A stretch of 64,000 nt of DNA from Takakia lepidozioides. Lineage: Eukaryota; Streptophyta; Takakiopsida; Takakiales; Takakiaceae. Below, in pieces: positions 46,593-58,100 of the stretch (positions within the stretch are counted from its first letter, which is position 1; every line of letters begins with the position of its first letter). A program made the position numbers and the translations under genes. The stretch is from NCBI GenBank assembly GCA_030704615.1, contig CM060734.1, positions 38,456,042-38,520,041 on the forward strand, written 5' to 3'. Under the pieces are notes generated by a model that did no database searches, was not told the DNA's origin, and saw nothing but the letters and a program-made list of their open reading frames with translations.

Positions 46593-47405
46593 CCCTTAAG
46601 TTCCCAAGCCCTTTTTTGACTTTTTACCAATTTTGGGTACCCAGCTGCAGTAAATTGCCCCTAGGAACCTATCGAAAATCATCCAGAGATTCCAGCCTTA
46701 TAGCAATGGGCCCAGCTCATTTATGCATGACATACCAAAAAATGAGCCAAGTCCACCGTGGAAATTGTGAGATTATAGCGTTGGCCCGGACCTCAAATAT
46801 CAGGTCCCAAAGAAAAAATGAGAAAGAAATTGGTTTGACCAAATCAAAACCTAGCTTTATCCAATTTTGCTTGCCCCAAGACCCACCATTTCCAAATCAA
46901 TAGTGGAGTGGCTATGACCCCACTACATTGCAGGTCCAACTGATTTTTTCACCTATGCTTGCTATGCATGCAATTACATGGGGGTTGAAATCTCAAAATT
47001 GACAAGAGAAAATGTGCCTCCAAATGAAGTACTTTTTTCCTACAAATTTCTTAAAAGCCAATGGTGGATGTGTGTATGTAATGCTCACACACCACAAGGT
47101 GAAGTGTTTTTTCCAAAATTGCTAATTTTCTGCCAAAAATGGCCTTTGGAGTGCAATCTGTTTTGGGCTTGTTTACCTGCCACGTCAGCGGTCAACAGCC
47201 CTTTTCAGGCCCCAAAAAGTAAATGAGAGATCTAAGATATTTTTTGTAGGTCGTAGCTTTTGTTTTTTCTTAACTTTGTTTTCTACATCATACTCAGGAC
47301 AAATCCCTTGTCATTAAAGCTTCTGGAGTGGGCCCCATCAGATTAGATCTGCAAAAATTAGCAAATTCAAAGTGACCCCATTCAGGTCGCTTGGAAACTT
47401 AAGGG
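46593..47405. mobile_element. TTAA-flanked non-autonomous element (piggyBac-like MITE)
   Basis: The ends are CCCTTAAGTTCCCAAGC (46593-46609) and the reverse complement of CCCTTAAGTTTCCAAGC (47389-47405): 17-bp terminal inverted repeats with one mismatch. TTAA flanks both sides (46589-46592 and 47406-47409). A TTAA duplication plus CCC-starting termini is the hallmark of piggyBac-superfamily elements. The 813-bp interior has no transposase ORF, so it would need a transposase from elsewhere. The structural call is strong, the superfamily call is inference from the ends alone. Confidence 0.75.
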
Positions 47406-47409
47406 TTAA

Positions 47410-49379
47410 AATAGCTTAGTGACAATCCTTTTGAGAGGCATTTGTCTATTAAAAAAAATTATAATAATTATTTGTTGCATTAATCAGTGCGGTAACCATA
47501 GTTCCAAGGTCCAAAGACTATTTGGTCTTGCAAGATAAAAGATTTCTGATAAGTATCCCAAAAACAACTTCTGGATACTAAAGCGCAGGTGTGGCCCTAC
47601 ACTAAGAATTGATTCTACAGCCATATCAAATATTTATCATTATTGCACACTTAGGGCCTCTGCACAAGTCTTCCCAGCATATGATCACTTTACCACCTAG
47701 CTAGAGAGAAAATACTCTGGCCAAAGCCGGCGCAATCTAACTACATTATGTTGGGCTTTCCAGTCTTTTCAGCCCCACATATGTACTGTCCGAACTCCCC
47801 CCATTTTAAACATCCTCATCATTTTCTTATGCGTTTAAGTATCTTCAAACTGTAGGTATACCCTTTGACCCCACTACCTCCTTCCAAAGGCATACATAAC
47901 GTGAAGAGGCTATGACATATGGAGGTGGCTCATGGTAAGTATGTTGGCTAGAGATGGTTCATTCAACAACCATCCTATGTACTATAATCATTATATGGGA
48001 CTACCATGAAGTTTTTTTAGCATCTAAGTCGCTGGCCTGTCGCCTAACCACCTTGCCAACATCGTGAGTCACTGTCGGACTGGTATACCTACAGGGTCTG
48101 GCCAGTTGTCAACCCAGGTATTAAAATTATGACACGGCTAGTATGTTACTTTTGTAATAATAAGGTTAAGAACCAGACAGTACCAGGGTCAATACACAAT
48201 ACCCTATGTCGGCTGGTAATACCCATATTAGGGCCAAAAACAAGGGCCACGCACAATCAAGGCATGTAAGAGTGGGGCATATCTAGCCCGAACTGCCGGC
48301 CTGTCCTCCTCTCCCCCACAATGCACAGGCCCTATCTTGGCGGGCATGTCTCTTTGTGGATCAAGGAATTTTTGGTCAGAATACAATAGAGATCCGTAAA
48401 GGGTCCCAAACTCGGCATGAGAATCCCAAACTTGGCATGAGAAAAACTGGGCAAGAGACTCAAAACTCAGGACGTGGGTATACCACCATTAGGTGATAAA
48501 CGCGGGACCAAACTGCCAGGACATAGGGAAATGGTCGTGGCGGGAGTTTGGACCCGAGTTTTGTTCCTCGTCGAGGTGGAGGCGGTCAAAGCTCACGCGC
48601 AGCCGTTCCCCTAATCCCCAGTTTTTTGATTTGGTGCCCTCTTTCCTGACTTCGTGCCCAGTTTTTTGAACTTTGCGGATTTACTCAAACTCAGGATGAA
48701 ATGAGAAATTCGGGTCCAAACTGGGTACGAAACTCAGGCTCACTTTACGGATAACATCGACGAGAATGAGGATCTCATTGAAGGCATATTTGGCGGCGAG
48801 GCTGGAGCTAGTTTTCTCCTATTGGACATGTTTTACTCTTCACTGTTTCGAAAACAAAAGGCATTCAGAAGTTATGTTAAGAACTCGCTACCTAAATTTG
48901 GGGAGAAGAAATTCAATCTTTCTACTCCTTTCAAAATTATCAGTAGTCAAACCATCCAAACACTATGCCTAATTTGCATATCAATATATGAATCGAGACG
49001 TTTGTTTTGTTTTGTTTTGTTTTGTAGCGTCGTTGAAATCGCGGGCCAGGACTAGTGCTTCGTGCTGTTGGAAAGCCCTCGGTGAGGAGGGTGCACCGGC
49101 TTGGTCTCATAATTTTTGGACCTAAGGCGTGGGAGATGTGGTTCTTTGGGTCGCTGGAAATTTGAGAAAAATAGCAAAGTGGGCTTTCCTGGAGCAATGA
49201 TTGGCCCTTCATGTGGGAGATTTGGAATTTCAAGTACTATTGGTCACTGGAAATTGGAAGATAATAGGAATAATGTAAGAACTTAATGCACACGTGCGAC
49301 CTCTGACAGGACGGTACGCCGTTTTTCGGCATGTCAAATTTTCCCCACCCTCTCTTGAGAGTGACATGGAACTGAAGGA
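47410..49379. other. Intergenic, repeat fragments
   Basis: No gene recognised. 48060-48240 carries GGTATT/AATACC-rich sequence related to the element at 50050-50700. 49180-49260 shares AAAAATAGCAAAGTGG with two sites near 49960 and 50015. Confidence 0.4.
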
Positions 49380-49565
49380 GTGTAAACTCGATTCGGGGTT
49401 ACACTGGGTTACACGACGACGAGGTGTGTAACTCCACTAGGGGTTATATCGGGTTACACGATGGGGGGTGTAACTCCAGTTGGGGTCACATTGGGTTACA
49501 CTACAAGGTGTGTAACTCCACTCGGGGTTACACAGAATGTAGTGTAACTCCTCTCGATGTAACTC
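49380..49565. repeat. 42-44-bp minisatellite (GTGTAACTCC...GGGGTTACAC)
   Basis: About five imperfect copies begin at about 49380, 49424, 49466, 49508 and 49540, built from TGTAACTCCACTCGGGGTTA and GGGTTACAC. Because the unit is close to 42 bp, one frame reads as 14-residue repeats (CNSTRGYIGLH), which I treat as a by-product. Confidence 0.8.
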
Positions 49566-50049
49566 ACACTTGGTCTCGAAAATTGACTAAGTCCAAATTT
49601 GGTGAAGTATAAAATGGACTAACGAGAGTTACATGAGAAACCGGGATTACAGACCGATTGGAGGGTTACACTACTGGGGTTACACCGACCACGTTTACAC
49701 ACAAGCGCCTCCCATCAAGAATCGAATGCTGAACTTTGTCGCCTGCAATGCTACCACCTTATCATCATGCTACCCACCACAACTTGAAACCCACTTGGAT
49801 TCTGAAGTATTTAATAGTGAAACCGAGGTAAGAGGGGGTGGGGAGGATTTGACAGGGACCCTGCCAGAGGAGCCCAGGCTGCCCGGCGAAAGTACTGTCG
49901 GATCACACATGTCCATTAAGTTCTTACATTATTCCTATTGTCTTCCCTGGAAATTCGGGAAAAATAGCAAAGTGGATATGTCAATATATGAAGCCTCAAG
50001 AGGAGAGATTACAAAAATAGCAAAGTGGGCTTTGGGATTGCACCTGTGT
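49566..50049. other. Intergenic; no gene seen
   Basis: A plus-strand open frame (about 49633-50088) has no family features. AAAAATAGCAAAGTGG occurs twice (about 49960 and 50015). Confidence 0.4.
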
Positions 50050-50700
50050 TGGGTGGGTATTACTTTTTCTAATACTAGCGGGGTCTAGGTATTGAAAAGA
50101 AATTTCAATACCCATAGTATTAAAAGATTCACTTAATTTTAATATCCGCCGGTTCTCAATAGTAGTACGATTTGAGATTTGCGGACGGGTATCAATAGGA
50201 TGGGTATTCCAATCTAATACCAGCCGAATATCAACCCGGATATAAAAAATTAAAGTTAAAATCAAAATAACCACTAAATCATTAATATGTCTTTAACTGA
50301 ATATAGAAGCATACTTGATTTCACAAAGAAATTAATTATTATGTTGCAAAATTCAGACTTTGCATTACATAATAATGTTGCAGATTTTAGTGTGCAAAGT
50401 GGAGCAAGCTCAGTTGAAGAATAGTAGTGGGCCGCCCTGCTAACAAATGAAGAATAGTTAGGGGCCTTGGAGCTCGGCGTGGCCTCCTCACTCTTACCCC
50501 TGACATGGCCCAATTTCCTATCCACACCATGGTATAGCCCTTGTTTTTGCCCATAATGTGGGTATTAAAATGCAGGTATTGGAGGGGTATTGCCTTGGCA
50601 ATACCAGCCGATCTGATTATCAACCACAGTATTGGGAATTGCCAATACCAGCCGGCTCGGTTCTTCAATACCCTGGTTGATACCCACCCAGACCCTCTAT
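50050..50700. repeat. Foldback element rich in GGTATT/AATACC
   Basis: The left end TTGGGTGGGTATTAC (about 50053) is the near reverse complement of the right end TTGATACCCACCCAG (about 50678-50692). The interior is crowded with GGTATT, AATACC and CAGCCG motifs in both directions. A related segment is at 48060-48240. It looks like a non-autonomous foldback element; no target duplication was found. Confidence 0.5.
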
Positions 50701-52148
50701 ACAAGTCCCACACTGGATTGCAGTTGGACTTGGGTGACATTGGACACCCGTGGTTGCACTTGGGCCTCAACATGGGAGAAACACTTGGATACATAGGGGA
50801 TTGCAATTGGGCTTAGATTTCAATTCTTCACACATGCCAGTGGCACATGCCACCCTAGATCTCCCAAATTGTAGGGTCTCTAGATACATAGGGGATTGCA
50901 CTTGGACTTAGATGACACTGGGCACTTGGGCCAACGGCACAGGCTACCCTAGTACATTTGTAACTCTAAAACCACGTAAACACAAGCAAAAGCCTGCAAT
51001 AGAAATTGTGTAACACTGGCATCCATGACAGAGCAGCAGTGTTGGTATCTCACCAACAGCTACTCAGAGCCGCAGTACACTTGGGAGTGGATCTGGAGAT
51101 CCAGCTGCTACCTGGAGGCATTTAGTCCAGGGATTCAAAACAAAACCAGTGTTAACCATCCTGTAAGCAGGTCAAATTAGCCAACCAAAAATAACCTGTC
51201 TTTGAATTGGACAGGTGCTGCGAAGACTCAGAAATGGGGTCGCATGTGCTAGCTTATGGCAATAGATGTTGTAAGTACGAAAAGCAAGCGACTTGAATCT
51301 CAACATTTCGGTGAAGATATCCATGAGAAAAGAGAAGGATAGTTTCCAGTGGGCAGCCACTGAAATGACTCCTACAATGGTAGGCATGCAGACCTGCAAA
51401 CATACACATACCAGCTCTTAGTGCACAACCTTCTCTCACACACCCATCAACTTCTACCCTGTATTGTCTGATGCTTCTCATGCCCAATTTTCTGTGGGAA
51501 CGCTAGTACAAAAATGAAGAGAGAACTTGCTCAGTAAAGACAGACAGGTACCCCACACTGAGACCATAACAGGAGATTTGCACACGAGTACAATTGCATA
51601 CTTTATCGGTGACCTTAACTTGTTGCTAGGCACATGCTCCAAGGCAGTACCAAGGACCAGGGGTCCAAGCACCTTTCAACATATTGGCACTGACCAATAA
51701 TTTCGTTGGCCATATGCAGGCAGGAATTTCTGAAGTAAACTAAGGCACTTATCTTTAAGCCTGCAATTTTGGAACCTGTGTGTCAGCATACAGAACTAGA
51801 TATAAGATTCTCCCCAGATATGGTCAAGCAGACCATGAGTGTCATATTTAACTAGGTTGAAATATGATGCACACCAGAATCTGACCATTCTGATTAATTA
51901 CACAAATACTAAGAGGGAGAGTGGTACTCAGTTGACCATCATCTATGGACTTTGGCAATGACCGTTACTTGGGAGGACAAACACACATTGGGATGCTCCT
52001 ACTCCCAGGACCTGTGAAGTTACCACAAACCAGTAAGAGAAAGGAAGAAACTTTATAACAACTAGCGTGGGCCATGAGGGCCCATTGAACCAAACAAACC
52101 TTGTTCATAGTGTCGGTCCTTTGAGGGTAATGAATACCAGCTTCCGCC
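50701..52148. other. 3' flank of the SNAPC4-like gene; no gene seen
   Basis: No recognised coding sequence. It may contain the 3' UTR of the SNAPC4-like gene and, if the GTGCCG at 52157 serves as a donor, a further small exon. Confidence 0.4.
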
Positions 52149-55100
52149 TCAACTTCCCGGCACCTGTGACTTTGAATATAGTTGAGCAAGTGTGACTGAT
52201 TCAGAGGTTGCCTCTGAAACTGACACTGATTGAGGGGAGGGCTCAACTCCAGCAAATACTGAGTCTAGTTCAGAAAGCACAGTTGATTGTGTTGTTGCTG
52301 CAGTGTTCTCACTTTCTTGGCCCATGGCAGCTGTAATGCTTGCAGTCATGGAGCCTCCTTTTTGAAACCAAGTGGTCTTGAGCCCCAAAGTGGCTGACAA
52401 GGGCCTTATCTCTGGTTGCATGGACTTTCTCTTTCGTACTCGAGGCAATTGGACATCCTCTGCAATGTGTTTCTCTCTTCCCTCTTGCTGCTGGGATTGA
52501 AGGGATGTTGTGTCTGCCAAGGGGGAAAAGTAGTTTAGGGAATGCATTTGGAAGGGAGACAATATCCAATTGTGTTTGATTTACAGCAAATCTGACCTTG
52601 TCTCAAGTCTGGCCAGTCTCACTACACATGATTCTGTAATACATGATACTCCTCCCCCAAGTATTCAGATTTTGGAAGATCACAAAATAAATGTGGTGGA
52701 GCGCTTCTATGTATGTCAAAAATGCGGAGGCATGACATGTGTTTGATTCTGTTTCATTCAGTGGAACTTCTCAAAGCCGATGGAAAGCTAGTTGAACATC
52801 AGATCGCTGTAACCTGACCTGAGCTTTCTGTGATGACTTTCTTCAAACGAGCGGCCCGGCGTAATTTGTTTGGATGGAGCTCCTGTGATGCAAGTATGGT
52901 CCCCGTATCAACAAACACGTTACTCCTCTGGTGACCCTGATTTGCTTTTCTTTTTTGGCCTCTGGGAGATTTGGAATGCCCTCCACGGCTCCCCAATACT
53001 TCATTATTGTCTTGATTCAGTATCCTTTTTCGTCCTTTGTGTGATTGGGCAGCACCTAAGACATTGTCATATGACAAACCTTAGAAAATCATGCAGAGAG
53101 CCAAACCTGGTTCCAATTGGACACATCAAAACTTTCTGAAGGTCTTCTCTAACTGGAAAAATACTGACCTGTGATTTCCACAATGGTGGGTTTTCTCTTA
53201 CGGGCAGCATGTCGCAGCCTGGTTGGAGGCAGCTCGAGAGCGGCGGCTCTGGCTGTTGGACCTTCCCACTCATTATCCAGCACGTGATTGATTGATTGGG
53301 CATCCCCTCCAAAAATGAGTTCCTCCTGTGGCTGGCTGTCTGGTAAAGTCCTGCCCTCTTCTGCTTCACCACTACAGCCCTCTTCTTCGTTGAGTAACCA
53401 CCCGGGCACCAGGACTCTTCTACGTCTTGTGGGCAAGGAACTCCTCTTTCGTCGAGTATGTACCTCAGCGTTCCCTCCAACACCGACTTGGTTCACCTGT
53501 CTTTGACCATTTGCTAGATCCCCACCCTCTCCCACTTGACACACCAGCTCTTGTTCATTAAGTGATGGCCTGCACACTGTAGCAGTGGCCTGGGCCACTT
53601 TTTTACATCTCCTTGGGACCAGCTCTTTATTAAGTGATGGCCTGCACACAGTAGCAGTGACCTGGGCCGCTTTTTTACATCTCCTAGGGACCAGCTTTCT
53701 CTTTCTTCCGCTGGACAATGGTGCAACCTCTCCCTGATCCACCTCTGTTCGCCCCTCAGGTAAATCCTTATTCTCCAAGAGAGGACTCTGCCACCCCTCC
53801 TCTTGTTCACGGAGTAACTGCACACCCTCTGTGTCATCGAGCCATGATCCATTCTTTGGGCTCGTGGATACTCGCTTGGACTTCAAGTTGTGGGCATCTT
53901 CAGTGGCACATGTCCCATTAGTCATCTCAGTTGTTACCCTGCATTCAAATTCAAGAATGTTAAATTCAATCTGAAACAGCAGTTTTAACCAATAATACTA
54001 GTCCTTATCTTCAGGACATAGCCTGGAAGCCAAGAAGAACTTATCAACCATACAAAATAGGAATTCACTGTTAGTACTAAACTCTCTACAAACTCTCTAC
54101 ATAAGCACTTAACTTTCTCTTATCCTCCATCTCTCATTCACACACATGAAGGCACAATAGTAGGTGGATTGGTATGAGACTGACTGTTGTCCAAAAACAT
54201 TGGCTCCTTGAGAATCTTGGACTGCAGACTGATGTGCAGGGCCCTTCTTCCGACGTGCAAGCTGTTTCATTGACAGCCCCTGTGGAAGCTGAGCTGTCAC
54301 AAAATCATGCAGCCCAAGCATGGGGCGCTCTTTCTCACGGCCCACAAAGTTCGATGCGAAGACAGCCCGTCGAATCTTGATTTCCTTTTGGAAACTCGCT
54401 GTATGCTTTGGGTGTAATAGTTTCCAGTGTCTGCAAGGACCAAGGAGAATATGACCTGATTATATCTAGTAACAATGGCTGAAATTCTCCTGCACTACCC
54501 CAGAAATGGTCACTGTTGGTACCAAACAGTGATAACCAAACAGTGACACTGAGATCTACCTTTAATCCAACATTAGACAAATAACATGCTGTGGTCTCAC
54601 CGACACTTTCTGATAGAGTAAGTTTAGTGCCCCACCAACATCCAGTGATACTGCCAGACTGACCTAATAGGAGATTGAGGAAAGGTTTACAGGGGAGGAT
54701 ATGGGACCTGAAGCATTGATTATCAGTACGATGGCCCATCTCACTAGCAACAGCTGCCCAGTGGTGCGCTCCATACTTGGTGACCAGTTCTGCAAGCTGC
54801 TTATTTTCCTTGGGTGTCCAATCGTCAATTTTGATGGAGGGATCGAGCACATTGCACCACCTGTCAACCAAAAAGTATCTTCAATGTTTCCTATCTTCTG
54901 TCCTAGTAACAACATGAAGATATAGAACTTTCTCTGTCTATGGGAGGACCGCCTATGTCCAGCTTGCATAGGGCGAAGCAAGGAAATTGAAACCGAAGAA
55001 CACTTCTTCTTCTACTGCCCTCTATACTACGAGATCCGTGGGAGATTCCACTGTTTATTCAGTGGAACCCAAACTCTCACTGATGTCTTTCACTATGAGG

Positions 55101-58100
55101 ATCAAAAATGCTTGGCAGCCTACCTACACGAGGCCTTCACCCTTAGACAATCGCTAGAACATTAATTGTGGTTTCTGGATTTGTTCCTCTCTCATGTTTT
55201 CTTCCATTTTGTCCCATAAGCTCTACGAGCTTTCCGCGGACATTATAAAGCACCATTTCATTTCATTTCATTTCTGTCTCTGTAACTTGTATTCACATAC
55301 CATACTGAAATATAGGTTTTGTACAAAGAAGCACATGGTACTGTGGAAACCTGAATAGCTCACCGTTCTCGGCACTGTATGTCAGTGCGACCAGGAACAT
55401 GAGTTGCAACTTTCTTCCATCCCCGGGGTCCATACACAGACACAGCCCACTTGAGACGCATGTCTTCCTCCAACTGCCACCTGCCGCGCCGGTGTCGATC
55501 AGGGTGTATCACCTTTCTCCACCTTCCATCCATACTCAATTTCAGTTTCATTTTGCACAGTCATTAGCTTTGGCCTCCAAAAGAGAGGGAACTGAAATGG
55601 AATTACACTTAACAACATCCACCAAAAGCTCAAGGACCTTATGGGACGAGAAAACAGGAAACAAGAAAGAGAGTGGGGCACTCTCCAAGCAGCCCAAACA
55701 CAAAAACTATTCTCTAAGATGTGCTGACTCATGCATATAAGCTGCCATGTTGTTCGGATCCTTGTAGTGGAACACCTCTGTATTGTAACTAATACTATTT
55801 CCCCTGGAAAATGAAAGAGATGTTCTTCAGTTTCAATTTCCCTGTCATCTCTAGAATAAGTGGAGCACAAGCAGTCAGTACGCTGCAGGTTGCCTAACCT
55901 CTATCCACAGACATGCGGAGAGGGAAGGGAGATTTTCAATGCCCCATGTGTGGGCGGTCTGAAGACAATATCCACTTTCTGATACAATGTCTCATCAGAG
56001 AGCGAACATCTTCAGGACCATCGAGAACATAGTCCCTACACCTCTGTTTCACCAACTTTCAATATCTCAAGGCTAAGCCTAAAGACCTGCCGGTTGAGAT
56101 CTAACTGCTGGGCAGATCACACACAGCAGATTGATGCTTGTGAAAGAGAGAGACCTGTGCATGCATTGGGAGCCAATGCGACCCTCGAGGCTGGCAGCTA
56201 CTGCTTGCCAGTCCTTTTCCCCACATTTTTCTACAGCTGCCCGGAGCTGGGCATCCTCTTCAGGTGTCCATGCACTGCGTACTATGGCCGCATTCAAGCT
56301 TCGCTGATATCGAGTAAAGCACTGAGCCGTAGTTCGGTGGGTGCCCAACTGTTCTGCAACAAGCGCCCAGTCAACCAGTTCCTGTTCCTGAGCTATACTT
56401 AGCAATTTTTTGTCCTCTGCTTTCGTCCATGGCCCATTATTTACCAAGGGGTCTTCTTTGTTGATCCACCTGCAAAGATTCCAAGTGTTACAATTATGCG
56501 GTTGCATCCCTGACTGTAACCTTGTCTTGGAAAGAAAGCTATATTGCTCTCCTTCTCTTTCTGCTCCATACAAGGCCCAGCAAGCAGTCGTAATCAACTT
56601 CCCTCACTCTGATTCACCAACCAATCCTTCCAGACAGTAATGTGAGATGTTGAAGCAAGTGAAGGAGAATAAGCCTTCAGAGAACTTCTTGATGGATAGA
56701 ACCATAAGGGCTGACACCCCAGCACCCCACTTCCAGAATTTTTTCAAGTGTTTCAGCAAGGCTGAAAGACAAGTTTCAAAAGGGAAGACACTTCAGGAAC
56801 AAAAATCCCATCAAATGAGAAGTTACATGGTTGTGCAACTGCTTGTTATATAGGTCAACCCTGCATCTTGCTATGACCAAATTCTCACATGAGAACATGA
56901 AATATGTATGATTGCATCTATCCCTGACGTCATATGCCAAGAGACTCATTCTATATGGCTGGTCAGTGTGGAAAAAACTCATATAGTGTCTTATGAATGG
57001 GACGTGACGTATGGGACTTACTGCAACTTGCATTCAGAAGCTGGTCGGCTTAATACATAGATACGCGACACCTCATTCCAATCAATGCACTGCAGAGCTT
57101 CCCGAATGTCTTCTGCAGATATCTCTTTTGCCCCAATAGTTTCCAATTGTTCATTGAAGTTCTCATCCTCAGAACTGCCAAATAAACCAAGGTTCAATTA
57201 GAGAGAATAGAACATAAGAGATAACATCCCATCATCACACACTTAATCACAATGATAGGACTGAATGACTTATGCCCAGTGGCACACAGTGAAGGATGTA
57301 ACCATATGTCACCATAGTATGCTGACTTATCATCTAGTGAATACAGGCCCTGTGCAAGACCTACCTTTCAAATCCAATTTTTGATTTTACCCACCAATGT
57401 CCATCAAGGTGAGAGTAAGAGTTTTACCCACAGGCCTCCATGAGAGTGCGGAGGCGGCTCTCTTGGACTTGTTGCCGGACTCCTTTTACCAAAGACTCTC
57501 TCTCCTTTGCTGTCCACTTTCTCACATTAAAATCCATAGGGAATTGCATTTGCAGCTTTTTGAAAGTTTCAACATCTGCATTACTTGGAGGGCCCCGTAC
57601 CTTGAGCTCTCCTAGTTGGATACCCTGAAACCAACATCACTACTTCCAGTTAGAAAATCCGGGATTCTGAAATGGGCCCTGGACAGCCAGAATATCTTCC
57701 ACCAATCCCACATAATCATCAAACTAGTACTGAGACTTGCCTTTAAGAATCAGACTAAAAATATGTTTCATCAATTCCGAGCTGGATGTGGGGGTCTTAG
57801 CCCACTGGGGTTAATGAGACACAACCTGAAATTGTCATAGCCCTCCCACACCGCTGACACAATTCCGGTGAAGGGAATTGATTATTGACATGTCCACTGG
57901 CACATCATACTGAAAAGCAGGTGATTCCACCATTGATGCTTTATCCTTTAGTTGCAAAAAGCAGGGATGAACATGGTTGTGGCAGCTATGCCAGTAACAT
58001 TCTTAACAGAAATTGGTAGGCCTATTTATGTGTGACTGAGTGTATCTGTGTGTGAGAGAGAGAATTTTTTTTCACGTTCACAAGGGCCCCCAAGGACCCA

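Noticed and set aside
49633-50088. 151-aa open frame after the minisatellite
   Set aside because: It crosses two dispersed repeat copies (AAAAATAGCAAAGTGG) and has no domain.
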